Origin: Rhabditoides inermis
Taxonomy: Eukaryota; Nematoda; Chromadorea; Rhabditida; Rhabditidae
DNA length: 64,000 nt
Assembly (NCBI GenBank): GCA_963966185.1
Contig: CAWZYM010000271.1
Coordinates: 860,001 to 924,000, forward strand
Direction of reading: 5' to 3'
The notes beneath the pieces were generated by a model. It saw only the letters and a list, made by a program, of their open reading frames with translations, had not been told where the DNA came from and ran no database searches. How positions within the stretch are numbered: position 1 is the stretch's first letter; each line of letters starts with the position of its first letter. The translations under genes were made by a program, and so were the position numbers. Of this stretch, positions 10,005-20,592 are shown in pieces.

Positions 10005-12689
10005 TAGAGAGAGAAAGAACTTTGCAGGTTGTCTACGCTTCCGCGATGGCGGGTTGTCTAGCCTGGAAAGTGGACGATTGGAGTCAACTGGTGTCAGCAT
10101 TCACAATACGCACAGAGAGCAACAAAGAGTTCTTCACTGTAAGTCACCATCCTCTATTTCTCTCTATACTTATCTTATGACATAATGCGATACCGGATAA
10201 ATGTTGAATTGACTTATGACGTCACAGTTCTCCCTGATGACGGACTCTTGCATCGTGGGAGTGACGCTTGTGCTGTTCCACATCGTTTTCCACCTCAACA
10301 ACTCGTCTAAGTGGCGTGGACTCGCTGTCAAGTGAGTTCCTTTACTTTGTCAAGTGCTTATTTCATTCTCGCGTGTTGTGAAGAAGATGGCGGAGGGTAA
10401 CAGATAAGACCGGCGGACGGTTAAAGGCACAGTGACGACTTATTTCCGCCACAACCGGCCACAACTCTTCTTTTTCCCACTAGCAAAACATTCGGCGGTG
10501 ACCGGAATCGAACACGCGAAGCTCGGGGGCCACAACGCAGCGCACGTGCACTGAGTGTGATCCATGAAGCTAGTGAATGAGCGTGGTTCATGTCTCCGAG
10601 GCCATTTTTTGCAGTATTGAAGCGTGGGGCGTTAGGTTACTCGTGGTGGGACCAATTTCGACCTCAAAATTTTCGTCTGCATCATTGGCAGTGGCAGATT
10701 CGAAAGTAACGCAGAATTGTCGTTCTTTCGCTAAAATTGCAAATGTGTTAGGTTAATATGATTATTAATGAAACTCCGAGTCAAAAATAAGTCGCCACTG
10801 TTCTTTTAACAAAGCAGGTACGCACGATAGACAAGACAGGATGTCTTCAATGAACCACGTGGTGCGTTGCAGATTGCAGCAGTCTGAGAACCGTCGCACC
10901 AGTCGCATCCTCCTTCCCCTCTTCTGGATCCACTTCCTCGTCTTCCTATTCGACTCCATCGGACTGTCCCTATTCGACCTCGTAAGTGAATGTTTCGGGA
11001 CACTTCGTTTTTCAGCTTTTCAACATATTAGGTAACACATACGATTGAATTGAAGTTATTACCGCAGAACTCCATGACGTTTGGATTCGATGTAATGTTC
11101 TGAAACTACATACATACATACGAACACGCAAGGGAGAAACTCTTTCTTGTGACATTTTCTCTCTCTCTTTCACTTTCTCTCTCTCTCTCTCCCTCTCCCT
11201 CCCTCCCTCCCTCCCTCTCTTCCTCTTTCTATTCTGTCCTCTCATTTCCTCCATATTTGTTAGGGAACAAAGATTATTTATCCACCTTTCACTAAAGGAC
11301 GCATGTATTATCTCATTCACAGTGAAAGTGATACATACCTAGAGTGCAATTCTGTGAACAGAATCTGTGCATGCACTATCCAGCTAAATCCTGACTGATT
11401 ATGCAACAACGACAGAAGAGTGCGAATAGAAGACAAGTATGTGTTCCAGGTTGTTTTCGGGAAGAACGGAGGCAAGCCGACCGCCGTCGAACATGCAGTG
11501 TTTATTGAAATCATTGGACAGGTAGGTTTTTGGCTCTCGTTTGCACAATTGTAGCCGTGTAAGTAGTCGTAATCGTGATGTTTCCGAGCATATGAGCGTG
11601 AGATCTGTCTATGATTTGTTCGCAAACGCTTCAAGCACAAGCGTTTCCGAGCATATGAGCGTGAGATCTGTCTATGATTTGTTCGCAAACGCTTCAAGCA
11701 CAAGCGTTTCCGAGCATATGAGCGTGAGATCTGTCTATGATTTGTTCGCAAACGCTTCAAGCACAAGCGTTTCCGAGCATATGAGCGTGAGATCTGTCTA
11801 TGATTTGTTCGCAAACGCTTCAAGCACAAGCGTTTCCGAGCATATGAGCGTGAGATCTGTCTATGATTTGTTCGCAAACGCTTCAAGCACAAGCGTTTCC
11901 GAGCATATGAGCGTGAGATCTGTCTATGATTTGTTCGCAAACGCTTCAAGCACAAGCGTTTCCGAGCATATGAGCGTGAGATCTGTCTATGATTTGTTCG
12001 CAAACGCTTCAAGCACAAGCGTTTCCGAGCATATGAGCGTGAGATCTGTCTATGATTTGTTCGCAAACGCTTCAAGCACAAGCGTTTCCGAGCATATGAG
12101 CGTGAGATCTGTCTATGATTTGTTCGCAAACGCTTCAAGCACAAGCGTTTCCGAGCATATGAGCGTGAGATCTGTCTATGATTTGTTCGCAAACGCTTCA
12201 AGCACAAGCGTTTCCGAGCATATGAGCGTGAGATCTGTCTATGATTTGTTCGCAAACGCTTCAAGCACAAGCGTTTCCGAGCATATGAGCGTGAGATCTG
12301 TCTATGATTTGTTCGCAAACGCTTCAGGCTCAAGATTAGGATACGAAAACCGAGAGCACAAAACAGGACGAATCCAAGTGAGCGCGTGTGTCTAGGTGTC
12401 AGTATACGGTCTGCTTCTCTCGCTCTCTCTCCTCCGGCCGTCTCTTTCTCCGCCCGCATCATCCGCCGTCCAGAGACTGCCCTCGAACGACCACTACTTC
12501 ACAGAACTCCGAAACCACTTCGACAAAGGTCAGTCGAGATGTGAGACCAGTGTGAATGTGAAAACGGGAACAAAGTGACCGGAAGTTTACGAAAATGTTA
12601 TGATTTATGACTTCTATGGAGTCTATGAAATATGAATGACTGATTCATCAACTAAATGATAGTTTTCAGGGCACCGTCAGGCGAGATAA
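7723..12689 (+). CDS. Srab/Sra-like 7TM chemoreceptor, complete copy A
   Basis: Ten exons (7723-7890, 7977-8092, 9522-9631, 9710-9825, 10028-10138, 10228-10331, 10840-10981, 11450-11521, 12396-12528, 12670-12689) join without frameshift into 363 codons plus TAA. Seven hydrophobic segments are visible. The family-like signatures are HPNARCIFFTH and SGYDLYR after TM1, IERLYC after TM3, and RLQQSENRRTSRILLPL before TM6. The size matches nematode Srab/Sra receptors, which act in cilia of chemosensory neurons. TM7 is split by the intron carrying the 63-bp minisatellite. Exon 7 needs the acceptor at 10838-10839; the earlier AG sites give stops. The ATG at 7723 is the first in the open exon; 7744 is an alternative, and an upstream exon is possible (gcgcag precedes the ATG by nine bases). 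A poly(A) signal AATAAA lies at 12778. Confidence 0.87.
8235..8330 (-). repeat. tRNA-Gly-like sequence in Srab intron 2
   Basis: On the minus strand there is an A-box-like GGCGCAACTGG, an anticodon-arm-like CGCCTGCCAATC and a B-box GGGTTCGGATCC. Stems are imperfect, so this is probably a tRNA-derived SINE or pseudogene rather than a working tRNA. Confidence 0.4.
8527..9509. mobile_element. 983-bp terminal-inverted-repeat element in Srab intron 2
   Basis: Inverted arms of about 340 bp begin TACACTACTCGCTACC and end GGTAGCGAGTAGTGTA, around a unique centre of about 300 bp. The arms contain repeated G/C-rich 'cccggtgtgggaccg' motifs. The flanks carry a direct repeat tttatc (8521-8526 and 9510-9515), a likely target-site duplication. 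No transposase is encoded, so it is non-autonomous. It ends 12 bases before the exon 3 acceptor. Copy B starts inside it. Confidence 0.8.
10494..10555 (-). repeat. tRNA-like B-box sequence, copy A
   Basis: Minus-strand B-box GTGTTCGATTCC with a degenerate upstream A-box, in intron 6 of the Srab-like gene. The same sequence is in copies B (about 21076-21134) and C (about 27637-27698), carried there by the segmental duplication. It is not a foldable mature tRNA. Confidence 0.35.
11580..12326 (+). repeat. 63-bp minisatellite, 12 units, in Srab copy A
   Basis: Twelve apparently identical 63-bp units (last one short by 9 bp), starting gtttccgagcatatgagcg, fill the intron that interrupts TM7. The unit length is a multiple of three and has no stop in one frame of each strand. 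This creates false ORFs of 284 residues (plus) and 381 residues (minus). Unit junctions contain the inverted pair AAACGCTT/AAGCGTTT. Confidence 0.97.
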
Positions 12690-13740
12690 GCGAAAAAAAG
12701 CCAAGGAAAAGAAAAGTCGAATAAGTCAGTCAAACTTTCTCGTCAAGTGGACAAGAAAATAAATGCCAAGGACCAAGAATAAAGCACGTTCGGGAACTAT
12801 GATAATGTTGTGTGTGTGTGTTTTAGTTAGTTTTCACTTCTAGTACCCACAAAACGTTTTATTATTTCTTGCATCTCATATAATCACCATTTAATATTCC
12901 TAATCTTCTTTGTGAATGCGCACAGGTGTTTCGTAACTTTGTGAGTGCTGTATAACAGTAAAATATACAGTACTGGCTGGTCGGCAGCTCCGAAAGATTT
13001 AGGCAATGTGCGGGCACTGTTATGCCGAGTTGCGGGCACCGGAATGGCCTTTGGCAAGTGGCGCGCTCTCGATTCCGGTGCCGGCAACTGTGGTGCGCGC
13101 ATGTTGGATCATGGGTGCCGCAATTTTGATCAATCATCGATTATTTGATTGGTTATGATTATAACTGTTAACCATTAACAAAAAAATCTTGATACATACT
13201 TGATACAAAGTTCCCTTGAAACTCGGCGGCAACAGTGATTTGGCGAAGTGCGCGCACTCGGACGGCTATATGGATGCGCGCACTCGGAATAATACGAAAA
13301 AGGCATTTGAACCCGATTGTTTCACTCTTTATATATTACTGTACTTTTCATTGAGACGAGCACAAGCTCTTGAGCCAAAATGTCGCGGAGCCGTGAAAAA
13401 AGGACACAAAAAAGGACGTGGGACTGCCGTGTTCAAGAACATCGACCGCAAGCGATTCAGACTCGCGACTAGTCTCTCATGTGTTTTTTTACTCTTACAT
13501 AACATCAGAAGCGAGATCTTTCCACGACGCATCAGAATGTCAAAGGAACATTTCTCTCGTTGGCTATCAGAAATAAAGACAAAGCCGCGCGCTCCTGACT
13601 ATTCAAATGTGTACTCCCTTGCAACCACGCCAAATCACCAAAGCGCTGAAGGCGTGCTCTCCGGAAAGATCGTTTAGGAGAAGGAGCGTATCGCAGACCA
13701 AAATGACAATTGCACATCTTCGCCCTACGGTTTATTTTTT
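12690..13740. other. Srab copy A downstream flank
   Basis: 3' UTR and intergenic sequence shared with copies B and C. It contains a poly(A) signal at 12778-12783, a short GT repeat near 12806, and an open plus frame at 13216-13677 that is disrupted in the other copies and lacks any recognisable domain. I do not call it a gene. Confidence 0.5.
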
Positions 13741-14667
13741 TCGACACCCTATGAATTTCTAAACGAGAAAAAAAGAAATGTTCGCGCGAGGCACGGACCA
13801 CGGGAAAACATAAAACTTTTCTCATTTACATTTTGCAACCAAACATTTCCACTTCCACTTTGTATTCGCCCTCTCCAACGCATGAAGTAGCATAAGCACC
13901 TAATTTCCTTATTCCATCTGCTCTAACTCCTGACTGACTAACAATTCTGGAGAATAGTTGCGTGCATTAAAGAGGTTTTCCGAGCAGCACAGAGCACAGA
14001 CTACCAGACACGACAAAAACTCGTTATGAAGAAAATATAATTACAGGCGGTACGACACGTGAAATATGTTGTTTAGGAGGTGTGGAATTGGAATGCAGAA
14101 AATCCGGGGTCATATTTGAATGTGACCAAACAAACTTATCCACACTCTACAGTTTTCACGTCTTGCCAAATGTTGAATCTTGATTCATTGTAATAAGCAT
14201 CTCCTCTACGTTAGGAAGAGCAAACAGCAATCCACAAAACACGACTACATTACGCGACATATCCCTTTCCCTCCCTAACACTTCCTCCTACCCATTAGGC
14301 GCCGATCGTTTGGGTCCTATCCAGCGGCGCGCAGAGTCGCTCGGACCGCAGGGCCGCCAAAATCGCTTGTAAATCATTCAAATAATAAATGTAACACTTT
14401 TCTTTGTTTTTTTTAACGCTCGATACTGTGATAAGTCGATGGGTTTCTCCTCAAAACTGATCCGTCGCCTATCCCCTCTTCCAAAGTCACGCAACATTTT
14501 GTTCTCACTCAAGCACATGTTAGTTCCTCCTACTCTTTATTAAACTGATGTTTTGATTTTCACACGTGTAATTACTCTCAACGCTACAATCGATTCCTTC
14601 GAGGTATCGACGACACTGACCACATACATACTATTTACAGGTGAGATGGTGAGACTCACTGCTGCTG

Positions 14668-14911
14668 TACTGCCATGCTGAGCGGCGACGGTGCCCCACT
14701 CCGGCAGGGGGATGAAGTTCATAGCGATGTAGACGTACGAAGCCACCGCGTTCGCCACGCACACCAGCGCCGATTGAATGAAAACAAATCTTGGTATCGA
14801 ACGATCTTGGTATTGAACGATACAGTGACAGGAAACAAAAACGAGAGCGATGGCGATTGAATCGACCTGGAGCCTACCGACGACACGAGCTTTGGCGCGA
14901 CTCCGGCTCAA
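14668..14911 (-). pseudogene. Chemoreceptor-like transmembrane exon fragment, segment X1
   Basis: The minus frame is open and hydrophobic in two stretches (DSIAIALVFVSCHCIV; ALVCVANAVASYVYIAMNF) and is followed by GTGAGT, a plausible donor. This resembles transmembrane exons of nematode receptors, but I find no matching partner exons. In the paralogous segment (about 31400-31660) a 4-bp insertion 'agct' breaks the frame. It is probably a decayed receptor gene. Confidence 0.3.
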
Positions 14912-17009
14912 CTACTGTCAAAGACAATTTTCAGCGAGTTCCTCGAGGCCACACTATTCGAACTCATCCCAAGCGCCAACTATTTCGACATCTCGGTGAT
15001 AGATATCCGTCTGTGGCAAACGTCTAGCTGTGGATATCGTGTCATGCGTTACCACAATCCGTCCAGTCTCTTCTGAACAATACGAGCAAGACTGTGGTTA
15101 ACATGATCCAAAAAAAGAATCCGGAGTCAACATCAATAATGACTTTCAACATCAATAATGACTTCACGCCCGAGAAGGAAGAGCAGAACAGACAAAAAGA
15201 ACGCGTGGTGTCAGACTTGATGTACACTGCTTTTTTCACTTCATGTATATTTATGAGAAAATAAAACAAAAGAAATTCACTATACTTGTAATTAGTGTTC
15301 CGTAAATTTTTCTAGGATCGTGTGGCTGCATCTGTCCGCAAAACGGACAGCAACAGCCACATGGCACATTAGGCCTACAGTACTTCGATGCATCTGCACT
15401 TCTCTCCCGCGCTCTCTCGTGTCGGCTGCTGACCACTCACACGCAACACCTGTGCGAGCACATCCAGAACGAGAGTCTCATACTGTCTCCAGAATTCCAG
15501 AACTCACCCACCCACACGCTGGCCTCTCACCTCATGGGTACAAAGAAGCCGCCGACCAGTTATCTAGCCTACGGAACAGTGCAAATCAAATTACCACGTA
15601 TTGTATGACTTTGCACTAATGCTAACAGGACCTTTAGATATCGCTTCTGTCTCAATCGCTCATTTCCGCTGTCTGCACTGTTTCGCTGCGTCAATATGAC
15701 AGTCATTTCTCTCACCACTCTTTCAGAAACCGGTATCAGGGTCGAGCGGTTATGCTATGTGTAGGACGACTATGCTATACTGACAAACATCAACGTCGTC
15801 AGCCCTTTTCGAGCAAATTTTGACCAACTTTCACTTTACATGATGAAGAAGAGAGCTTCAAACAGAGTGCGGTGGTCGTAGAAAGTTACAATTTCGATTG
15901 ATCGGATCGATCAATACATTTACCAACTGCAGCTCGGGACCGTTCACTGTAATGAAAGATGGGCTCAGCGCTGGCAGTCTGAAAGATCATTCAAGTGATC
16001 GAGTAAGTGATACATCAGCCGTTTTCCCTTCATAGCCCGAGTGTCCTCATCTCAAACCAATCGTGGTCATCTTCAGTCGTTTTCATTGACAGTACGGAAA
16101 TCTCCGAATACACAATAAGTACAATTCGTATGAGAGAGAGCGCGAAAACGCAAAGAGCGGGGTGCCCAATGCACTTGTATATTCATCCAGTACTTGCAAA
16201 AAGGTATCAAACAACACTTGCGAAATCCTTCGGTCTTCATTCAAGTTCATTACGTATCATTTGATTGCGCCCACACGCGAATGCTCTTTCAGTTACTCCA
16301 TTGCAGTTTTGGGGTTTTGGCTACGCTCTCGCGCACTCACTCACTCTCTCCACTTACCGTTTCTTTTGCTCTCACCCACTTGTCTTTGTTCTCATTTCTA
16401 ACTCATTTCTAACCATGCGGTGTTCAATTTTATTTAGTCAATTATCAATTCACAAACCCTGCCCCTGCGCGCATCGTACTACTTTCTTCTCTCTCCTCTC
16501 TCATCCTCAAAAAGCGTCTTCTTTGTCAGCAACTAGTCTTATGATAATTTTCATACTCGTCAAGATGTCATAGCATCTGGAATTAATTCTTGAACTCCTA
16601 ACTTCTCAAGCTCTGCTCTGCGTTTTTTTTTATGAAATGACAACATTTTCTTCATACGTGTCTCGTCATAAGTGTTCAGTGATGTCAGCACAAGCGTACT
16701 GTAGACAAATGACATGTGTGCACGTTTTTTTGGCGATTTGATCACTTAGCAGCCTCATCGCTCGTTTTTTTGCAGCGCAAGCGCATGAACATGACTTTTA
16801 TTAAAACAGTAACTCTGATGCAAATCTGCTAAAAAGAACTGTTCTTGAAAATGACTCATCAGTTCGAAAATCTTAGTTTTTTTTTCTAAACAGCTTTTCA
16901 ACAATATAAAAACACTTGTAGAATACAAAAACCAAGCATAGATAAAAGAAACAGAAAAAAATAAACATAGAAAAAGGTCATTTTTATGCGTTTGCTGTTT
17001 CATTAAAGG

Positions 17010-17380
17010 GTCTTCTTAGATGCACTTTTACCCTGAACTATCGTTCGGGGTGGTCCAAAAAAGGTTCAAACAAGCCCCGAACAGCCTCGTTTTCAATGGG
17101 AAATCGTTTGGCCCAAACACTTCCTATTGAGGGCAAACTTTGCCCGAACACGTCCGAACATCGCTCGGCAGCCCCAAACAACCCCGAAAGATCAGCCCAA
17201 AACAATGAAATGAGAGAGAATCGCTTGGAGCTCGCTGGGTCCCGAAACGAGTGACCTTTCATGTGATGATAGAGTATGATAGCATGACATCATGCCAGCC
17301 TGAGCGACCGCTCGGTCGAAACAGCTGATTCTTAGCACCTATAACACCTATAGCACCTAAAGCACCTATAACAGGCTTGC
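17010..17380. other. Sequence present only in segment X1
   Basis: About 350 bp found in X1 but absent from the matching place in X2 (about 36985). It includes repeated 'cccgaaca' motifs and several 'agcacctat' units. Whether this is an insertion in X1 or a deletion in X2 cannot be told. Confidence 0.5.
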
Positions 17381-17385
17381 ACTCA

Positions 17386-18375
17386 CGAGGAGTGTAGTAG
17401 GTGCCACACCCTCGGATTCGTACCAAATTAATAGAATATCTTAGTTAGGACATTAGCCATTGATTTGTGGTGTCCGAATTTCCTAAACGAACTATACGTT
17501 TCCGGTACGCAAACGTACAGGACTGGTTTTACGCACTTCTCTCACCCTACTTGGCGGTCTAAGACCGAGCCAGTGTGGCCTAGTGGCGAAAGCGTCTGCC
17601 TGCCAAGCTGACCCTATCGAGTTTGATTCCACGCACATGTTTTTTTGTTTTGTCAAAAGTTTATGGACTTGTACCTACTACCATATCATCGTTTTCTCAT
17701 AATCCATGAAACAACTTTATCAAATAAGTTTTTTTTATAAGACAGTAATTCCGATCTCTTTTTTAAAGCGATGTCAGCCTTCTATGGTCGTAGTGACGTA
17801 GTGCCACTCGCATCAGTCGTATGTAGCTTGATACAGTCGCCGGGGGCGTTGAATATAGCGTCTTCTGTCAGAAAAATCCCGAACGTCGTCGAACTACTTC
17901 ACACTGTTGTATGTGTTTTGATAGTGGGCGGACTTGTATAGATTTGAAGGTTGTAATGATGCGCACGGTAGATCATCTCTGTTCCTGACTGTCGTCCTTC
18001 TTGAAGAGAAACCATCGAGTCTGTCATGCTTTTCGTCACTTCTTCTTTTTTCACCAACCAGTGATTTAACAGCGAGACGGTCAACCAAATATGTTGGAAA
18101 AACAAAAACAAAACAAAAAATAATGTACGCGGAATCGAACTCGAGAGGGTCAGCTTGGCAGGCAGACGCTTTCGCCACTAGGCCACATCGGCTCGACCTT
18201 TGACCGTCGCGTAAGGTGAGAGAAACGCGAAAAACCAGCCCTGTACGTTTTCGTACCGAAAACGTATAGTTCGTTTAGAAAATTCGGACACCACAAATCG
18301 ATGGTTAGGGTCCTAACTAAGATACTCTATCAGTTTGGTACGAATCCGAGGGTGTGGCACCTACTACACTCCTCG
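17386..18375. mobile_element. 990-bp terminal-inverted-repeat element with 3-bp TSD
   Basis: Termini CGAGGAGTGTAGTAGGTGCC and its reverse complement head arms of about 300 bp. The flanks are a direct TCA (17383-17385 and 18376-18378). The paralogous segment at about 37001-37015 reads straight through with a single TCA, an empty site that proves insertion. Each arm contains a tRNA-Gly(GCC)-like sequence (about 17570-17640 plus; 18125-18195 minus). No transposase ORF is seen. Confidence 0.88.
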
Positions 18376-18422
18376 TCAGCTCAGAATTTTTTGTGGAAAA
18401 CATTATCGTGGGTTTTGAACAT

Positions 18423-18500
18423 ATGACCACGTGGCGTAGTGGTAACACTTTCGCTTAGCAAGCAGCGGGCTGCGGGTTCGATTTTGGGTTCCCACGCAAA
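18423..18500 (+). repeat. tRNA-Ala-like sequence, segment X1
   Basis: A-box TGGCGTAGTGG, an anticodon-arm-like GCTTAGCAAGC and a B-box GGGTTCGATTT are in the right order, but the stems are poor. It is duplicated at about 37128-37203. Probably a tRNA pseudogene or SINE head. Confidence 0.4.
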
Positions 18501-19245
18501 ATTTTGTCAAAATGGAAACATCATTTGACGGGTTCCGATGATTGTCTAACCACGCTAATGTATCTCGTGAAAATAGTGGAACTCATTTGCGAGCCCACTA
18601 TATCAATAAACGTTTGATAGAGTCAGTTCTAAAAACGCTGAATTCATAGTGTTTTTTCTGTGTTTTGTACATCACAATTATTAAAGTTTCTTAAAATCAA
18701 AAACCTTTTTTTAATTAACATTAACACACAAACTATAAAAAAATTGTATATGTGATTTATATCATCAAAATCAAGAACACAAAAACAATATAAGTAGAAA
18801 TTAACAAAAAAAGAATGCAACAAATTTTCTTAAATGTAGTGGGGGTTTTCATTATGGTTTTAACGCGTATTAGAAATTAACCGTGAGTATAATACTTACA
18901 ATCTTGCAGAAAAAGATTGAATGCGCTCGTTACCCCCGGGTGCGCCTTGTAGTGTGCTAGAGATTTTACGAAACATTTTTTTTTATTAAAAAAGAGCTGT
19001 GCTGATTTGATGACGATTTCGTGGGATAACTCATAAAAGAAAAACTGAGCGTCAGATGCTATTACAAGCTGATAAGATTCAGAACCCAGAGCCGATTAGA
19101 TCCTGAGCAGTAGAGCCTTGAGGGAATCTTTACGCAAAACCGCCTTGATAGACTATGGACGACCGACAAGCAGGTCACAGCGGATTGGCGGAATCTGGCC
19201 GGAAAAAGAGTTGACGGTCCTCTGTCCGTGAGTGTCAACACACAC

Positions 19246-19368
19246 CTACTGCAACACATTTCCGAGCAGGTTTCTGAGAGGCACGCAAGTTCGAATAGTG
19301 ACCAGAGCCTGACAGAAGGGCAGCCACGAGTAGACGGCAGCCATCGGACGGACCGCCCACGCACGACT
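19246..19368 (-). pseudogene. Orphan last exon of the Str-like receptor
   Basis: This is a near-identical copy of the final exon at 37928-38050, with the same acceptor context and TAG stop and the motif AVYSWLPFCQALVTI. The rest of the receptor gene is missing because the duplicated block ends 19 bp beyond the exon, at about 19387. It therefore cannot encode a receptor. Confidence 0.9.
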
Positions 19369-19387
19369 CTGGAACGGAATAGTAATA

Positions 19388-20096
19388 GTGTCCCCGGTGT
19401 GGGACCGGGCTGGCCCGACGGGCTCATTCTGTGCCCCCGGTGTGGGACCGTGTGGGCCCGAACACTATATCTTTTTATTTTACTGTTTTTACTAAAAACC
19501 AATCTTACTAACAGAATCCTCGTAATCTTTTTAGTTCGCACACATGTTTTGAGGACTTTTGATAATGAAAAAAAAATTCTACACGGCATTGCCAGACACT
19601 TTGTCGATAGCTTGTCAATTTTGTAGAGAATAGATTCACCGAATTTATATTCTTGTTTTCGTGAGCTACATATGAAATTGTGAAGTCATGTTTCCCTTTT
19701 TGAATTTCATATATGATTGGTCCCCGATAAAACGAAGCCCCTTTGGTGCATCCAGTCTCTCTCATTGCTGTCCAATCGCACATGGCTACTCTGCCGTAGT
19801 AATATTTGTAAAAAAAACAGTAAATAAAAAAGATATAGTGTTCGGGCCCACACGGTCCCACACAGGGGGCACAGAGTGAGCCCGTCGGGCCAGCCCGGTC
19901 CCAGCCCGAAAAAAACAAAATCAAAATTGAAAAATTCGGTAAACGCAGATCGATGCGGAATGCTTTTCTCATATAGCATACAAAATTTCATGAAAAAATG
20001 TTTCGATTTGATCGAATGCGGGGCGCGGGCCCACTCGGACCCACACCGGGGGCACCCGGGCCCACACTTTTGCTATTCCATGTGGCGAGTAGTGTA
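19388..20096. mobile_element. Right part of the 983-bp inverted-repeat element, copy B
   Basis: Matches 8753-9509 with a deletion of about 60 bp in the right arm (near 19903). The left end of the element is missing because the tandem-duplication breakpoint falls inside it. Confidence 0.88.
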
Positions 20097-20108
20097 TTTA
20101 TCATTCAG

Positions 20109-20548
20109 GTATATCTACGCGTCATCGAGCATCTCCCATGAGAAGAAGTGCGCAGTGCTCGTCATGCCTCTGTCCACCATATTCCCTATTAGGGTCATTG
20201 TGCATTTCTCCATTCTAGGTGAGATGTTTCAATGTGTATGATACAGTTTTTACTGTTATCAGAAAAAAAGTTTACACTCGTCGATATTTCTTTTCAGCTC
20301 AAGTCTTCTCGATCTTTGGGCTGTCTATCGAAAGGCTCTACTGCAGTGTGAACCTGGCGAAATATGATCGGATAACCGCTCCGAAACTGGGAATAGCTAT
20401 TAGTATTGCGTCAGTGAGTTGTATTTTCAATGTTTCACACGTTTGGAATTGTCACACTTCTAAAGTATATCGCTGCCAAGTGTGAGCATACAGAAAAGAG
20501 AAGGAGGAAGAGAGAGAGAGACACAGACAGAGTGAGACAGAGACAGAG

Positions 20549-20592
<44 letters not shown>

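Larger units (their letters stand above)
13741..19387. repeat. Duplicated segment X, copy 1
   Basis: Sequence matches 30428-38065 nearly continuously except for insertions in one copy or the other. It begins where copy B and the A/C flanks diverge and ends abruptly at the junction with the half transposon at about 19388. It contains a chemoreceptor-like exon (14668-14911, minus), unassigned open stretches near 15367-15600, a 990-bp inverted-repeat element, a tRNA-like sequence and an orphan receptor exon. Other stretches of this segment hold nothing I can support. Confidence 0.85.

Noticed and set aside
11580..12326. Possible CRISPR-like array
   Set aside because: Repeats are directly adjacent with no unique spacers, and the context is an intron of a eukaryotic gene.
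11317..12462. Minus-strand ORF of 381 codons with a 21-residue repeat, and the matching plus-strand ORF
   Set aside because: Both are readings of the 63-bp intronic minisatellite. The intron is required to join the two halves of TM7 in frame, and unit number differs among paralogues.
13216..13677. Open plus-strand frame of 153 codons downstream of Srab copy A
   Set aside because: It has no recognisable domain; the paralogous frames in copies B and C are altered by a 7-bp duplication and a 140-bp replacement.
14926..15005. Possible plus exon (EFLEATLFELI) in segment X
   Set aside because: An acceptor is present, but in X1 the matching donor is changed (gata in place of gtat) and no neighbouring exons join.
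15367..15600. Open plus frame (motif LCEHIQNESL) in segment X1
   Set aside because: It looks somewhat protein-like and follows a ctacag acceptor, but no partner exons fit and most of it is absent from segment X2. Too weak to call a gene.
18423..18500. Functional tRNA-Ala gene
   Set aside because: Box elements are present but the acceptor and anticodon stems do not pair well, so it is kept only as a tRNA-like repeat.
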